Positions 26,386-35,658 are shown, counted from the stretch's first letter. The stretch: DNA of 64,000 bases from Heyndrickxia sp050281185 (GCF_050281185.1 NZ_JBNNWS010000003.1:258916-322915); one strand, 5' to 3'. The notes: a model not told the origin generated them from the letters alone. Program-made: numbers and translations.

Positions 26386-27147
26386 CTATGCGGTGATTAT
26401 TTTGATTCCTGCCTCTTCAAATTGCTGAACCTGTAGTTCTGAAACTTCTTTTCCAGTAATAAGCTTTTGTATATTTGTCACAGGAGAGACTGTATGAAGT
26501 GAGACGCCTCCTATTTTAGTATGATCTGTAACTACTATAGTTTCTTCTGCTGCATGGATCATTCCCACTTTTGCAGCGACAAGCTGTTCATCAAAATGAG
26601 TAAGACCAAATTTTGGATGAACAGCTGGTGTTCCAATAAAAGCCTTATGTACATGTAGTGTTTTTAACACTTCATTCGTAAAAATACCATTTAACATGAA
26701 GCTTTCGGGATAGAGAATTCCGCCTGTAACAATTACTTTAATTCCTTTAGAATCTCTAAGTTCTGCAGCTATATTTATATCATTTGTAACAACGGTAATA
26801 TTCGATCTATTCACTAAATGTTTTGCAATTTGAAAGGTTGTTGTCCCAGAATCTAGTATGATATGTTCCCCTTCATGAATCATTTCAGCAGCTAACTTAC
26901 CAATTCTTTCTTTTTCCTCCACTCGTTCTGATGCACGGATGGTAAAAGAAGGTTCTGAATTAATTCCTTCCCCTAAAACAACACCTCCATGAGTCCTTCT
27001 TAATCTACCTTCTTTCTCTATTTCTGATAAATCTCTTCTTATAGTTGCTTCATGAACATTAAACTCTTGAGAAAGCTGTGATACTGATGCAACATTATTC
27101 TTTTTTACATATTCAATAATCTTTAATTTCCGTTCAGCAGCTAACAT
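26386..27147 (-). CDS. DeoR/GlpR-family regulator of the pentitol locus
   Basis: The 253-residue protein has a DeoR HTH (about 5-57: RKLKIIEYVKKNNVASVSQL...VHEATIRRDLSEIEKEGRLRRTHGG). A DeoRC sensor domain follows, with DSGTTTFQIAKHL (about 98-110) for sugar-phosphate binding. Members are repressors released by a phosphorylated intermediate. Its motif TGTTTATTTATGTTTAT lies just upstream of its own gene, and related motifs precede the dehydrogenase, transporter and kinase genes. It is therefore the probable repressor of this locus. Confidence 0.85.
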   Translation of the reverse strand: MLAAERKLKIIEYVKKNNVASVSQLSQEFNVHEATIRRDLSEIEKEGRLRRTHGGVVLGEGINSEPSFTIRASERVEEKERIGKLAAEMIHEGEHIILDSGTTTFQIAKHLVNRSNITVVTNDINIAAELRDSKGIKVIVTGGILYPESFMLNGIFTNEVLKTLHVHKAFIGTPAVHPKFGLTHFDEQLVAAKVGMIHAAEETIVVTDHTKIGGVSLHTVSPVTNIQKLITGKEVSELQVQQFEEAGIKIITA

Positions 27148-27203
27148 ATAAGCCCCCTCCTTTTATAATAAATACACAAATCTTTATATTTTTATCATCT
27201 TAA

Positions 27204-27220
27204 TGTTTATTTATGTTTAT
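27204..27220 (-). promoter_or_regulatory. Probable DeoR-type operator upstream of the regulator gene
   Basis: TGTTTATTTATGTTTAT, two direct TGTTTAT heptamers. The same type of motif occurs at 28885-28904, 28984-29003 and 30669-30686. Confidence 0.55.
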
Positions 27221-27446
27221 CTTATTTTAAGATTATGTTTAATTTAGAATACTTGTCAAGCTTCGGGATGTTTTCTTACTAAATTAAACTCATTATTCTA
27301 GTTAGGAAAAGCTTAGTGTGCCTGGATTAGCCTTGAAAAAAACTGTTCTTCAAACAAGGTAATCTGCCTTTTGTCTTCATTGTTGGAAGGTTGGGGGCTA
27401 GGCATTGGAGCCTAGATATGGTAGAAATGATGTACTTTCATATCTT

Positions 27447-27682
27447 TAAAAAATGGCGTTTTTTCACATAGATTGTTAAAATCCTACTCGATATTTACTT
27501 TGTAAAATCGTTGCCGATTTTAACCTGTTGTTTTTCGAATATAAAATATAACCGTATAAATATAGTGATCGGAGAATCTTTTTGTAAATTTTATTCATTA
27601 ATATTTATTAGGAATTTATTTCTATAGTCTATTTATAGGTCTAAACGCAACAAAGTTTACGAAAAGAGCCTTTAAAAAAACA
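27447..27682. repeat. Possible MITE-like element with imperfect terminal inverted repeats
   Basis: The left end (GGCGTTTTTTCACATAGATTG, read from about 27455) and the right end (GCAACAAAGTTTACGAAAAG, about 27648-27667, then AGCCTTT) are rough inverted counterparts. The right end is nearly identical to that of the element at 46529-46636. The interior, about 170 bp, has no frame. Apart from this, the 27148-27734 gap shows only a terminator. Confidence 0.4.
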
Positions 27683-27717
27683 GTCCACCTTCACCATCAA
27701 TGAAGATAGACTGTCTT
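27676..27717 (-). terminator. Terminator of the dehydrogenase gene
   Basis: ACAGTC...CTTCA and TGAAG...GACTGT pair imperfectly around a short loop. They are followed on the minus strand by a T-rich run (TTTTTTTAAAGG), downstream of the dehydrogenase stop. Confidence 0.6.
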
Positions 27718-27734
27718 TATTTATCAGTAGTTTA

Positions 27735-28832
27735 TTACCACTTGAAATCTAAAATTACTTTCTGCCAGCTTCTATGCTCTGCGGCAGAATCCATTGCTTT
27801 TTTAAAATCATTAGCATTTTTCACAGACACATACTCTGAAGGAAGAATAGCAAGTAATGTTTGTTGATATTCAACATCTTCCATTGCTGATAGAACCGCA
27901 TGATAGTCTGGACAAGAACTACGGCTGCTTCCAAACAATGTAAGACCTTTTTCTAAAACATCTCTTGTATTAATTGGTACTCTTTCTTCAGTTACTCCCA
28001 TTAGTATAAGAGAGCCGCCGCGAGATAGAAGATCGATTCCTTGATTAACTGCACTCTCACTAAATCTTCCTCCGGTACACTCTACAACAATATCTACTTT
28101 TTCACCTGATTTAAAATCATAATCCTGTACTAAAGCACAAGATGCAAATGTAAAATGAGCAAGCTTTTCTGGAATAGCTCCAAATACTTTTAATCTAGAT
28201 GCATCAAGACCGTAAATATGATGAATCATCGATGCTGTTAAATAACCTACAGGACCATCTCCAAATAAAGCAACTTTAGTATTTGGTGACTCTAATTTAT
28301 CCTTTACACGTCGAAGTGCATTGAAAGAAACAGTACATAGCTCTGAAAGAACTGCTATTTCATTAGGTATATGATCCGGAATAGGAATTGCACAGTCTGC
28401 AGGTAATACTAAACGATTCTGGGCAATTCCATCGTAACCACTGCCTAAAAATTTATTTTTTTCGCTATAATTATCCACAAATTCTTTATCACATGTAGAA
28501 GAACATTCTTCAGTCTCTCCTTCACCAAGCAAGGTACCCGGTATATTAGGAACAATCACAACTCGCTGTCCTACCTTTACTTCATTTGATCTACTTTCAA
28601 CAACCTTTCCAATTCCTTCATGAAGAAGAGCCATAGGTAGTTTTTTGGCAAGTGCTTCAGGATTTCTTTGTCCTGTATAATAACGCAAATCTGCGTGACA
28701 AATACTTGCCATGATTGGTTCTACTACTACCTCTCCTTCTCTAACGTTACGTTCAATAGTAACTTCTTCTACTTGACCAGGTGTTAAAAGTCTAAATGTA
28801 CGCGATTGTACAACGGTTTGTGTTTGTTGCAT
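27735..28832 (-). CDS. Zinc-type medium-chain dehydrogenase, TarJ-like (polyol or ribitol dehydrogenase)
   Basis: The 365-residue protein is a medium-chain dehydrogenase. The catalytic segment SICHADLRYYTGQRNPE (about 43-59) and LLHEGIGKVV (about 73-82) are followed by a nucleotide fold (VALFGDGPVGYLTA, about 185-198). A late LFGSSRSSCPDYH completes the resemblance to TarJ, which reduces ribulose 5-phosphate to ribitol 5-phosphate. Here it is grouped with a polyol permease and a ribulokinase, so I infer oxidation of a free pentitol to a pentulose. It has its own operators and is separated from the permease gene by 180 bp. Confidence 0.75.
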   Translation of the reverse strand: MQQTQTVVQSRTFRLLTPGQVEEVTIERNVREGEVVVEPIMASICHADLRYYTGQRNPEALAKKLPMALLHEGIGKVVESRSNEVKVGQRVVIVPNIPGTLLGEGETEECSSTCDKEFVDNYSEKNKFLGSGYDGIAQNRLVLPADCAIPIPDHIPNEIAVLSELCTVSFNALRRVKDKLESPNTKVALFGDGPVGYLTASMIHHIYGLDASRLKVFGAIPEKLAHFTFASCALVQDYDFKSGEKVDIVVECTGGRFSESAVNQGIDLLSRGGSLILMGVTEERVPINTRDVLEKGLTLFGSSRSSCPDYHAVLSAMEDVEYQQTLLAILPSEYVSVKNANDFKKAMDSAAEHRSWQKVILDFKW

Positions 28833-28884
28833 GTTTTTCCTCTCCTAACAGTTAACATTTGTTGTTCATTGCCTTAACCAAAAA

Positions 28885-29003
28885 GTTTATTTGTGTTCAT
28901 TTTCATTAATTAAATGTTTATTTATATGATAAATACGTAAATATAAAAAAGTCAAGTTTGATTCGAACAAAAACGAGTAATAATTAAACAAAAATGAACT
29001 TAA
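28885..29003 (-). promoter_or_regulatory. Two probable DeoR-type operators upstream of the dehydrogenase gene
   Basis: GTTTATTTGTGTTCATTTTC (28885-28904) and, inverted, TTAAACAAAAATGAACTTAA (28984-29003). Both share the TTYATTT-N-TGTTYA pattern. They lie in the 180-bp gap before the dehydrogenase, so that gene probably has its own regulated promoter. Confidence 0.5.
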
Positions 29004-29012
29004 TGTTTTCTG

Positions 29013-30272
29013 TTAGACGATTTTTGCAAACTGCGCTTCTTTCTTTTCTTCTACTGGAACAGTAATAAATTTTGTTAAAAGAGTACTAATAAAGTATAGA
29101 ATTGCAAGCACCCACACAACTCCTTGTGCACCTATAGAACCTATTAACAAACCTACAATAGCAGGGCCAATGAAGACAGGTAAGCCTGCTCCCAAGTTTA
29201 AAATTGCCATGGCTGCTCCCTTATCCTCTTTAACTAAGGATGGAACAAGTGCAGAAAGAGGAACATAGCCAGCTAAAAGGGCTCCCCACAAAACACCAAC
29301 AGCGCCGACAGCCCAAATATTTCCTGCAAACCATTGAGGGGAGTAGTATAATGCTAGAGTAGTGATACCACAACCGACCCCACCAAACCACATAATAGTA
29401 TTTTGCCAGCCTACTTTGTCACCTATAACTCCAAATAGAAGATTGAATAATATATTAGCGATAAAAATCGTTCCCCAAATTCCAAGCCAAGTTGTTGTTG
29501 GAATTCCGTAATCTGCAAGATATGTTGGAAGGAACACAGGAAAAGCAAATTGAGCAGTTGTGTTGATTGTACGAACAATTCCACCCAGCAAAACCTTTGG
29601 CTCTTTCTTAACAATTGTAAAGCCTTTCAAGAGCTCTTTTGATTTACTTTCAGTATTTGCTTTGTTACTTTTTTCTAGTTTGTCACGATTGAAAACTAAA
29701 GCAAAAATGGCACCAAGTAATACCCAAACAATTGAACTCCATAATGTATTAATATGTCCTAAATGTTTAATTGCCCAAGTAGAATAGTATGCACCTAGAA
29801 CATTTAATCCTCCTGTAAATACAAACCAAAACCACCCTACTGCAGATCCAAGCTTATCCTGTGGTGCACGATATGCAATCCAAACTAAGAAAGAATAAGC
29901 GAATAATGGATAACCCAATCCTCTAATACAATAAAAGAGTAACATCATTCCATAATTTAAATTCGCTGCTACACCTAAACCAATAAAACCTGAGGTACCT
30001 AAAATATATACAATAACTCCAAGCGTCATTGTTCTCTTCGGACCTAACGCTTCAACTAATACACCTGAAAACCATGATGAAAGCGCAATTGTTACTCCGT
30101 AAACTGCAAATAAAAGAGAGTTTTGTTGTATGGTAAATCCTTGATCGATCAGCCAAGGACTTAACCATGCTATTTCAAGTCCATCTCCCATCATGAAAAT
30201 CAAAACACCTAAATAGCCCCAAATTAAATTACTAGGAAGGCCTATTTTATTAAAAATATTATTTTTTCCCAT
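29013..30272 (-). CDS. MFS transporter, polyol permease family (probably pentitol uptake)
   Basis: The 419-residue protein has 12 hydrophobic helices. A typical MFS signature follows helix 2 (SGVLVEALGPKRTMTLG). The GDGLEIAWLSPWLIDQGFT segment (about 30-48) and YCIRGLGYPLFAYSFLVW (about 113-130) are characteristic of the polyol permease group (RbtT/DalT of Klebsiella). It should import ribitol or arabitol. It is encoded upstream of the dehydrogenase on the minus strand and divergent from the kinase, with a cre-like box upstream. Confidence 0.8.
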   Translation of the reverse strand: MGKNNIFNKIGLPSNLIWGYLGVLIFMMGDGLEIAWLSPWLIDQGFTIQQNSLLFAVYGVTIALSSWFSGVLVEALGPKRTMTLGVIVYILGTSGFIGLGVAANLNYGMMLLFYCIRGLGYPLFAYSFLVWIAYRAPQDKLGSAVGWFWFVFTGGLNVLGAYYSTWAIKHLGHINTLWSSIVWVLLGAIFALVFNRDKLEKSNKANTESKSKELLKGFTIVKKEPKVLLGGIVRTINTTAQFAFPVFLPTYLADYGIPTTTWLGIWGTIFIANILFNLLFGVIGDKVGWQNTIMWFGGVGCGITTLALYYSPQWFAGNIWAVGAVGVLWGALLAGYVPLSALVPSLVKEDKGAAMAILNLGAGLPVFIGPAIVGLLIGSIGAQGVVWVLAILYFISTLLTKFITVPVEEKKEAQFAKIV

Positions 30273-30339
30273 TTGTTTTCCCCCACTTTTACCTATGTAA
30301 GGATTTTTTCACTATCAGATTTCTTATAAAACTATTAAT

Positions 30340-30355
30340 TTGATAACGCTTTCTA
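30340..30355. promoter_or_regulatory. cre-like site upstream of the polyol permease gene
   Basis: TTGATAACGCTTTCTA differs from the CcpA consensus TGNAANCGNWWNCA at two positions. It lies 68 bp upstream of the permease start, suggesting catabolite repression. Confidence 0.45.
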
Positions 30356-30606
30356 AAATACATAAAAATATTTCACTTTGTAAAAAAATCGAAACCTATG
30401 CAAATGATTATCCATTTGAGTTATTATCTTTATGTTACTAGAACGTATATAACTAATTTCAAAAAGCAATCTTCAATAAACTACAACATTCAGAAAACTA
30501 AGAAAATATCTCCTATACTTACCAATACTATATTAATATATTTTGCAACAAGTAGAGTACTATGCTATTTTTTTGTTCACCTCTATTCGTTTTATATTAT
30601 TTTCTA

Positions 30607-30686
30607 CTCATTTTTGCTCATTTAATAAAAATTTACTGATTAAACGAGTGGAAGTCAACAAATTTTTATTTATTTTTTGTTCATTT
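30607..30686. promoter_or_regulatory. Probable DeoR-type operators in the permease/kinase gap
   Basis: CTCATTTTTGCTCATTT (30607-30623) and TTTATTTTTTGTTCATTT (30669-30686) repeat the motif found near the other genes of the locus. The gap 30273-30779 contains no gene, only these control sites. Confidence 0.5.
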
Positions 30687-30748
30687 CTGTAATTTATATA
30701 AAAATATTGCACATTATTGTTTGTTTCTGATAAAATTTACCTTAATGA

Positions 30749-30762
30749 TGTAAAGGTTTTCA
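30749..30762 (+). promoter_or_regulatory. cre-like site upstream of the ribulokinase gene
   Basis: TGTAAAGGTTTTCA matches the CcpA consensus except for one central base (G for C). It lies between the promoter region and the GAGGAG ribosome binding site of the kinase, where CcpA would block transcription. Confidence 0.5.
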
Positions 30763-30779
30763 CGAGGAGTGTAACTATA

Positions 30780-32447
30780 ATGACAACTTTGAAGTATTCA
30801 ATAGGAATCGATTATGGATCTGAGTCTGGTAGAGTTCTTGTTGTAGATGTAAATACAGGAGAAATTAAAGGAAAGCATGTTATTCCTTATAGACACGGGG
30901 TTATAACAGATTCATTACCTAATAATAAAAAATTAATTCCTAAAGGAAGTGCTCTTCAGCACCCAAAGGATTATCTTGAAGTATTAGAAATAGGTATACC
31001 TAATGCCATTGCTGAAGCAGGTATACTGCCAGAACAAATTATTGGATTAGGTGTTGACTTCACTTCATCTACAATACTGCCTGTAGATGAAAAATTAACA
31101 CCTCTATGTTTTCTTGAAAAATTTCAAAACTCGCATCACTCTTGGGTAAAACTCTGGAAACACCATAATACTAAATCTCAAACAGAAAAAATTTACAAAT
31201 TGGCAACTAAGCGTAAAGAAAAATGGTTACGCAGATTAGGCTATAACATTTCTGAAGAATGGGCAATTCCAAAGATACTCGAAGTATTTGATAATGATCG
31301 TGACATTTATAATTTTGCTGCTTATTTTTTAGAAGCATCAGATTGGATTGTTTCTATTCTAACTTCAAACTTAATTAGAAATAATTGTTCGTTAGGATTC
31401 AAAGCTTTTTGGAACGAAGAAGATCAATTTCCAGAGGACTTTTTTAAAGAACTTGATATAGAATTCGGTTCTACTCTTCTTTCTAAACTCCATGGAGAAG
31501 TAAAAAACGTTGGTACTTGTGCAGGCTATCTTTCAAATCAATGGGCAGAAAAACTCTCATTACCATCTGGATTACCAGTTGCAACTGGTATTATTGACGC
31601 TCATTCAGCTGTCATTGGTACTGGAATCCACGAACCTGAAAAACTACTTATGGTGATGGGAACATCTACTTGTCACATGATGCTGAATTCCGAATTGAAG
31701 GAGATTCCGGGTATTTCAGGAACGGTAAAAGATAGCATCCTCCCAGGAATGTATGCGTATGAAGCAGGTCAATCTGCAGTGGGAGATTTATTTGGCACAT
31801 ATGTAAAAAAACATGTACCTAAGGAATATTATGATGATGCCGAGAAATTAAATCTATCTATCTTCGATCTATTAGAAGAAAAAGCTAGTAAACTTATTCC
31901 AGGGGAACATGGATTAATTGCATTAGATTGGCATAATGGCAATCGCTCAATTTTGTCAGATGCTGATTTATCCGGTCTACTAATTGGTCTCACACTCCAA
32001 ACAAAACCAGAAGAAATATATCGCGCTTATATAGAAAGCACTGCTTTCGGAGCAAAAATTATTATTAATACGTATCAAGAATGGGGAATGAAGATTAATG
32101 AAATTATTGCTTGTGGGGGATTACCACAGCGCAATAACCTTTTAATGCAAATCTATGCTGACATTTTAAACATTCCAATTAAAGTTTCTCATTCTGACTA
32201 TGCTCCAGCCATTGGTGCTGCTATATTAGGTGCAGTTGCTGCTGGAAAAGAAAAAAATGGATATGACGAAATAGAAGAAGCGATAAAACAAATGGCCCAA
32301 CCTATTGAAAAAACATACTATCCTAATCCTGAGAACGTATCTACTTATGAAACAATCTTTAATTATTATAAAGAATTACACAACTATTTTGGTTTACAGC
32401 ATGCAAAAATAATGAAAACATTAAAGCAACTCCGCAATCAATCATAA
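30780..32447 (+). CDS. FGGY-family ribulokinase (AraB-like)
   Basis: The 555-residue protein begins with the FGGY phosphate-1 motif IGIDYGSESGRVLVVDV. It carries GLGVDFTSSTILPVDEKLTP, LPSGLPVATGIIDAHSAV and a late FGAKIIINTYQEWGMKINEIIACGG segment, all typical of AraB-type ribulokinases, and its length fits. I start it at ATG 30780, which has GAGGAG upstream; the frame open to 30717 lacks a site. No arabinose isomerase or ribulose-phosphate epimerase is present. Beside a pentitol permease and dehydrogenase it more likely phosphorylates D-ribulose, whose product enters the pentose phosphate pathway directly. Confidence 0.85.
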   Translation: MTTLKYSIGIDYGSESGRVLVVDVNTGEIKGKHVIPYRHGVITDSLPNNKKLIPKGSALQHPKDYLEVLEIGIPNAIAEAGILPEQIIGLGVDFTSSTILPVDEKLTPLCFLEKFQNSHHSWVKLWKHHNTKSQTEKIYKLATKRKEKWLRRLGYNISEEWAIPKILEVFDNDRDIYNFAAYFLEASDWIVSILTSNLIRNNCSLGFKAFWNEEDQFPEDFFKELDIEFGSTLLSKLHGEVKNVGTCAGYLSNQWAEKLSLPSGLPVATGIIDAHSAVIGTGIHEPEKLLMVMGTSTCHMMLNSELKEIPGISGTVKDSILPGMYAYEAGQSAVGDLFGTYVKKHVPKEYYDDAEKLNLSIFDLLEEKASKLIPGEHGLIALDWHNGNRSILSDADLSGLLIGLTLQTKPEEIYRAYIESTAFGAKIIINTYQEWGMKINEIIACGGLPQRNNLLMQIYADILNIPIKVSHSDYAPAIGAAILGAVAAGKEKNGYDEIEEAIKQMAQPIEKTYYPNPENVSTYETIFNYYKELHNYFGLQHAKIMKTLKQLRNQS

Positions 32448-32478
32448 ATAAGCAAGGGGACCTAGTTCCCTTGCTTAT
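32448..32478 (+). terminator. Hairpin directly after the ribulokinase stop
   Basis: ATAAGCAAGGG and CCCTTGCTTAT form a perfect 11-bp stem with a 9-nt loop one base after the stop. No T tract follows, so it may be a weak terminator or a 3'-end stabiliser. Confidence 0.55.
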
Positions 32479-32481
32479 GAT

Positions 32482-32536
32482 GGGACAGGGGGTCAGGTCC
32501 ATTGTCCCAAAATCAGTGGGACGGTTCTCTCGTCCC
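32482..32536. repeat. Two REP-like palindromes
   Basis: GGGACAGGGGGTCAGGTCC...TGTCCC at 32482-32508, and a short unit GGGACGGTTCTCTCGTCCC at 32518-32536. Confidence 0.85.
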
Positions 32537-32653
32537 TCTTAATATATACCAATCAATAAAGAGGCGAGAGGAAATATTCTTCATGCCTAGCATAACTAGC
32601 CACTACTTCTGGAACTGAATTCCCTGTTAATTTTGCAGAAAAAAATTCTGTTA

Positions 32654-32680
32654 GGGACAGTGGACCCGACCCCGCGTCCC
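32654..32680. repeat. REP-like palindrome abutting the TauE remnant
   Basis: GGGACAGTGGACCCGACCCC then GCGTCCC. It ends 2 bp before the stop codon of the truncated minus-strand gene. Confidence 0.9.
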
Positions 32681-32682
32681 TA

Positions 32683-32823
32683 TCACAAAATACCTATCCA
32701 AATCTTTACCGTAGTTGCTAATATTAATAATGCTAAAATAACTTGTAACACTTTAGTATTTACTTTTTTCCCTGTCATTGCCCCTAGTTGTGATGCAATT
32801 AAACTAGCAATAGGCCTAGTCGA
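32683..32823 (-). pseudogene. C-terminal remnant of a TauE/SafE-type permease
   Basis: On the minus strand the frame reads RPIASLIASQLGAMTGKK...VLQVILALLILATTVKIWIGIL and then stops (TGA at 32683). This is the typical last helix and 'GA-lg-k' loop of TauE/SafE (YfcA-like) exporters. A stop codon lies just upstream in frame and no start is available, so only about 45 codons of the 3' end remain. The rest was deleted; neighbouring sequence does not contain it. Confidence 0.65.
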
Positions 32824-32831
32824 AATTTATT

Positions 32832-32881
32832 AAGCCCTCTTACTAGGAATAAATATTAATTTTCCTAGTAAGGGGGCTTAC
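32832..32881 (-). terminator. Terminator of the amino acid permease gene
   Basis: TAAGCCCTCTTACTAGGAA and TTCCTAGTAAGGGGGCTTA form a long stem with one mismatch, beginning 9 bp after the permease stop. The following T tract is weak. Confidence 0.7.
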
Positions 32882-32890
32882 AAAATCTTT

Positions 32891-34249
32891 CTATTTCTTT
32901 ACTTTCATAAAGAAATAACCAATTACAAGTATTAAGAACCAGACAGGTGTAACAAATAAAGCAATTTTCGTATCTTTGGCAAAGCCTAATAAAATAATTA
33001 CAAAAACGAAGAAAGCTAGTACGATCCAATTTGAATAAGGTGCAAAGGGCATTTTAAATGAATTATTTCGAGCATTTTCCGGCATCATTTTACGATAACG
33101 GAGCTGCGATACTAAAATAACCCCCCACACCCAGATAAAGCATATCGTTGCGATACTTGTAACGAGTGTAAATACTTCTTTCGGTAATAAATAATTGAGC
33201 AATACACCTACTAATAAAACAAGTGTCGAAAATATAAGTGCCGGCGCTGGTACATTTCGATCGTTTAGTGATTTTAAGCGCTTTGGTGCCTTACCTTGAC
33301 ATGCAAGTGTATACAGCATCCTACTTGTACTAAATATCCCACTATTACAAGATGATGCGGCCGAAGTTAAGACAACAAAATTAATGACACCCGCTGCAGC
33401 TGGGATACCAATTAGAGAGAAAACCCTCACAAATGGACTACTTTCAGGATCCACACCGCTCCAAGGATAGATGGACATGATAATAAACAAAGCCCCGATA
33501 TAAAAAATAATGATACGAATAGGAATACTATTTATCGCCTTTGGAAGTGTTCTCTTCGGATCCATTGCTTCCCCAGCAGTAACACCAACTAGTTCGATTC
33601 CTACAAACGAGAAAACAGCCATTTGAAAAGCAAGCAAAAATCCAGAAACCCCATTTGGGAAAAAGCCCCCGTAGCTCCAAAGATTCGTAAATGTTGCGGT
33701 TGTTTCATGACTTTTAAAGCCGATAAACACAAGTACAAAACCAATAATGATTAATGCCAAAATCGCAATAATTTTAATTAAGGCGAACCAAAATTCAATC
33801 TCTCCAAAAGCCTTTACTGTCGCCATATTAATAAGAAGTAATATTAGTACACATATTAATGCTGGAACCCACTGCGGAATACTCGGCACCCAATATTTCA
33901 CATACATCCCAACTGCCGTTATTTCTGCAATTCCCGTTGCAATCCAACAAAACCAGTATGTCCAGCCAGTAATAAATCCCGCCCACGGACCAATGAATTC
34001 CTCTGAAAAATCTATAAATGAACCTGTAGTTGATTTATAGATTAATAATTCTCCTAAAGCTCTCATCACAAAAAAGAGGAATGCACCAATCATTAAGTAA
34101 ACGAGCATAATCGAAGGACCAGCGAGATGGATCGACTTACCTGCCCCAAGGAATAACCCTGTACCTATTGCTCCTCCAATTGCAATCAATTGAATATGCC
34201 TATTTTTCAATCCTCTTTCTAGACTCTTTTCTTTCGTTAACTGTTCCAA
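32891..34249 (-). CDS. APC amino acid permease (AapA/CycA-like)
   Basis: The 452-residue protein has 12 helices and the amino acid transporter signature. RGLKNRHIQLIAIGGAIGTG (about 12-31) precedes LFLGAGKSI, and a GVTAGEAMDPKRTLPKAINS segment lies near residue 225. The sequence is closest in style to the D-alanine/D-serine/glycine symporters (CycA, B. subtilis AapA) and other AAT-subfamily members. Substrate choice within this subfamily is not readable from sequence. It is monocistronic. AAGGTGACA precedes the ATG. Confidence 0.8.
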   Translation of the reverse strand: MEQLTKEKSLERGLKNRHIQLIAIGGAIGTGLFLGAGKSIHLAGPSIMLVYLMIGAFLFFVMRALGELLIYKSTTGSFIDFSEEFIGPWAGFITGWTYWFCWIATGIAEITAVGMYVKYWVPSIPQWVPALICVLILLLINMATVKAFGEIEFWFALIKIIAILALIIIGFVLVFIGFKSHETTATFTNLWSYGGFFPNGVSGFLLAFQMAVFSFVGIELVGVTAGEAMDPKRTLPKAINSIPIRIIIFYIGALFIIMSIYPWSGVDPESSPFVRVFSLIGIPAAAGVINFVVLTSAASSCNSGIFSTSRMLYTLACQGKAPKRLKSLNDRNVPAPALIFSTLVLLVGVLLNYLLPKEVFTLVTSIATICFIWVWGVILVSQLRYRKMMPENARNNSFKMPFAPYSNWIVLAFFVFVIILLGFAKDTKIALFVTPVWFLILVIGYFFMKVKK

Positions 34250-34587
34250 TTTGTCACCTTCTTATTCATGTAGTAAAAACTCTAGGTTTGTAATCTATCA
34301 TTTTCCTCCTCAACTAAGTCTTGCTCTTCTTATATTAAAATAATATTTAGAATTATTTTTATTATATATTTTTTATACTAAAATTTCAAACTCCTTTAAA
34401 AATGACAAACTAGAGGAATGAAAAATAATTTGGATGTACATTTCTTTAATCTCTCATTTAAAAGACGAGTATCAAATTGTTCAAATTTTTAAGAAAATAC
34501 AGTTGACTAACTTAGAGAAAACACATAGTATTATAAAACAAAACAATTCCTATAAAATTACTTGGTTTTAGAAAGGAGAAAAACTAT
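34250..34587. other. Divergent intergenic region between the permease and tsuA
   Basis: AT-rich sequence of about 340 bases. I see no riboswitch fold, palindrome or repeat; promoters for both genes must lie here. Confidence 0.4.
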
Positions 34588-35658
34588 ATGCTACAAATGA
34601 TCCTAACGGGTTTACTGTGTGGGGCACTACTTGGCTTTGTGATGCAACGGGGGCGCTTCTGTCTTACAGGGGGATTCCGGGATATGTATATAGCGAAAGA
34701 TAATCGTATGTTTTATGCCTTGTTGATTGCAATTGCAGTACAAAGTGTGGGTGTATACACATTAATTCAGCTGGGTATGATTGAATTTTCTGCCGGGACC
34801 TTTCCGTGGATTGCTGTTATAGTTGGTTCATTTATATTTGGAATTGGGATTGTTCTTGCCGGAGGTTGTGCGACGGGAACTTGGTATCGTGCTGGGGAAG
34901 GTCTTCTTGGAAGTTGGATTGCGCTTTTTGGCTATATGCTTATGAGTGCAATTATGAAATCAGGTATTTTGCTTCCTGTTAACAAATCGATCCAGTCTGC
35001 TCAGTTACCGAGTAATTCCATTGCGGAAACAACAGGACTTTCTGTATGGGTATTCATTACTGTATTTGCAGCTATTGTGATCTGGATTGTGATGAAGCAG
35101 CTAAGAAAGCCAAAAGTGGTTATACCTACAATGAAACCAAAGCGTAGCGGGCTCTCTCATTTATTATTTGAAAAACGCTGGCATCCATTTTTCACCGCAT
35201 TGTTAATTGGGGTGATTGCAATAATTGCATGGCCGCTTAGCGAAGCAACAGGAAGAATGTCAGGTCTCGGGATCACAACTCCGTCGGCAAATTTACTTCA
35301 ATATTTAGTGACTGGAGATCAAACGTTTGTTAACTGGGGTGTTTTCCTCGTCCTTGGAATTTTCCTCGGTTCATTTATTGCTGCAAAAGCAAGCCATGAG
35401 TTTCGCTTTAGAATGCCTGATGCGAAAACAGGGATTACTAGTTTTATCGGCGGAAACTTAATGGGATTCGGCGCCAGCTTAGCTGGAGGATGCTCGATCG
35501 GCAATGGATTAGTAATGACAGCGATGATGACTTGGCAAGGTTGGGTTTCTTTACTATTTATTATTTTAGGAACATGGACAGCATCTTATTTTGTTTTCGT
35601 CCGTCCACAAGTGAAAAAGAAATCTGAGACGACGATAGCAACAATTACAACAGCTTAG
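34588..35658 (+). CDS. tsuA: Thiosulfate transporter TsuA (YeeE/YedE family)
   Basis: The 356-residue protein has about 9-11 helices and the three conserved cysteine motifs of the thiosulfate channel family: RGRFCLTGG (Cys25), AGGCATGTW (Cys94) and AGGCSIGNG (about residue 303). In the characterised TsuA the cysteines relay thiosulfate through the membrane. The gene is followed 12 bp later by a TusA-like gene, as in known tsuA-tsuB pairs. GAAAGGAG precedes the ATG. Confidence 0.85.
   Translation: MLQMILTGLLCGALLGFVMQRGRFCLTGGFRDMYIAKDNRMFYALLIAIAVQSVGVYTLIQLGMIEFSAGTFPWIAVIVGSFIFGIGIVLAGGCATGTWYRAGEGLLGSWIALFGYMLMSAIMKSGILLPVNKSIQSAQLPSNSIAETTGLSVWVFITVFAAIVIWIVMKQLRKPKVVIPTMKPKRSGLSHLLFEKRWHPFFTALLIGVIAIIAWPLSEATGRMSGLGITTPSANLLQYLVTGDQTFVNWGVFLVLGIFLGSFIAAKASHEFRFRMPDAKTGITSFIGGNLMGFGASLAGGCSIGNGLVMTAMMTWQGWVSLLFIILGTWTASYFVFVRPQVKKKSETTIATITTA

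Noticed and set aside
30780..32447. Assignment of the kinase to L-arabinose catabolism
   Set aside because: No AraA, AraD or arabinose transporter; neighbours are a polyol permease and a TarJ-like dehydrogenase.
32633..32833. Plus-strand 66-codon frame
   Set aside because: It is antisense to the TauE remnant and contains a REP-like palindrome.
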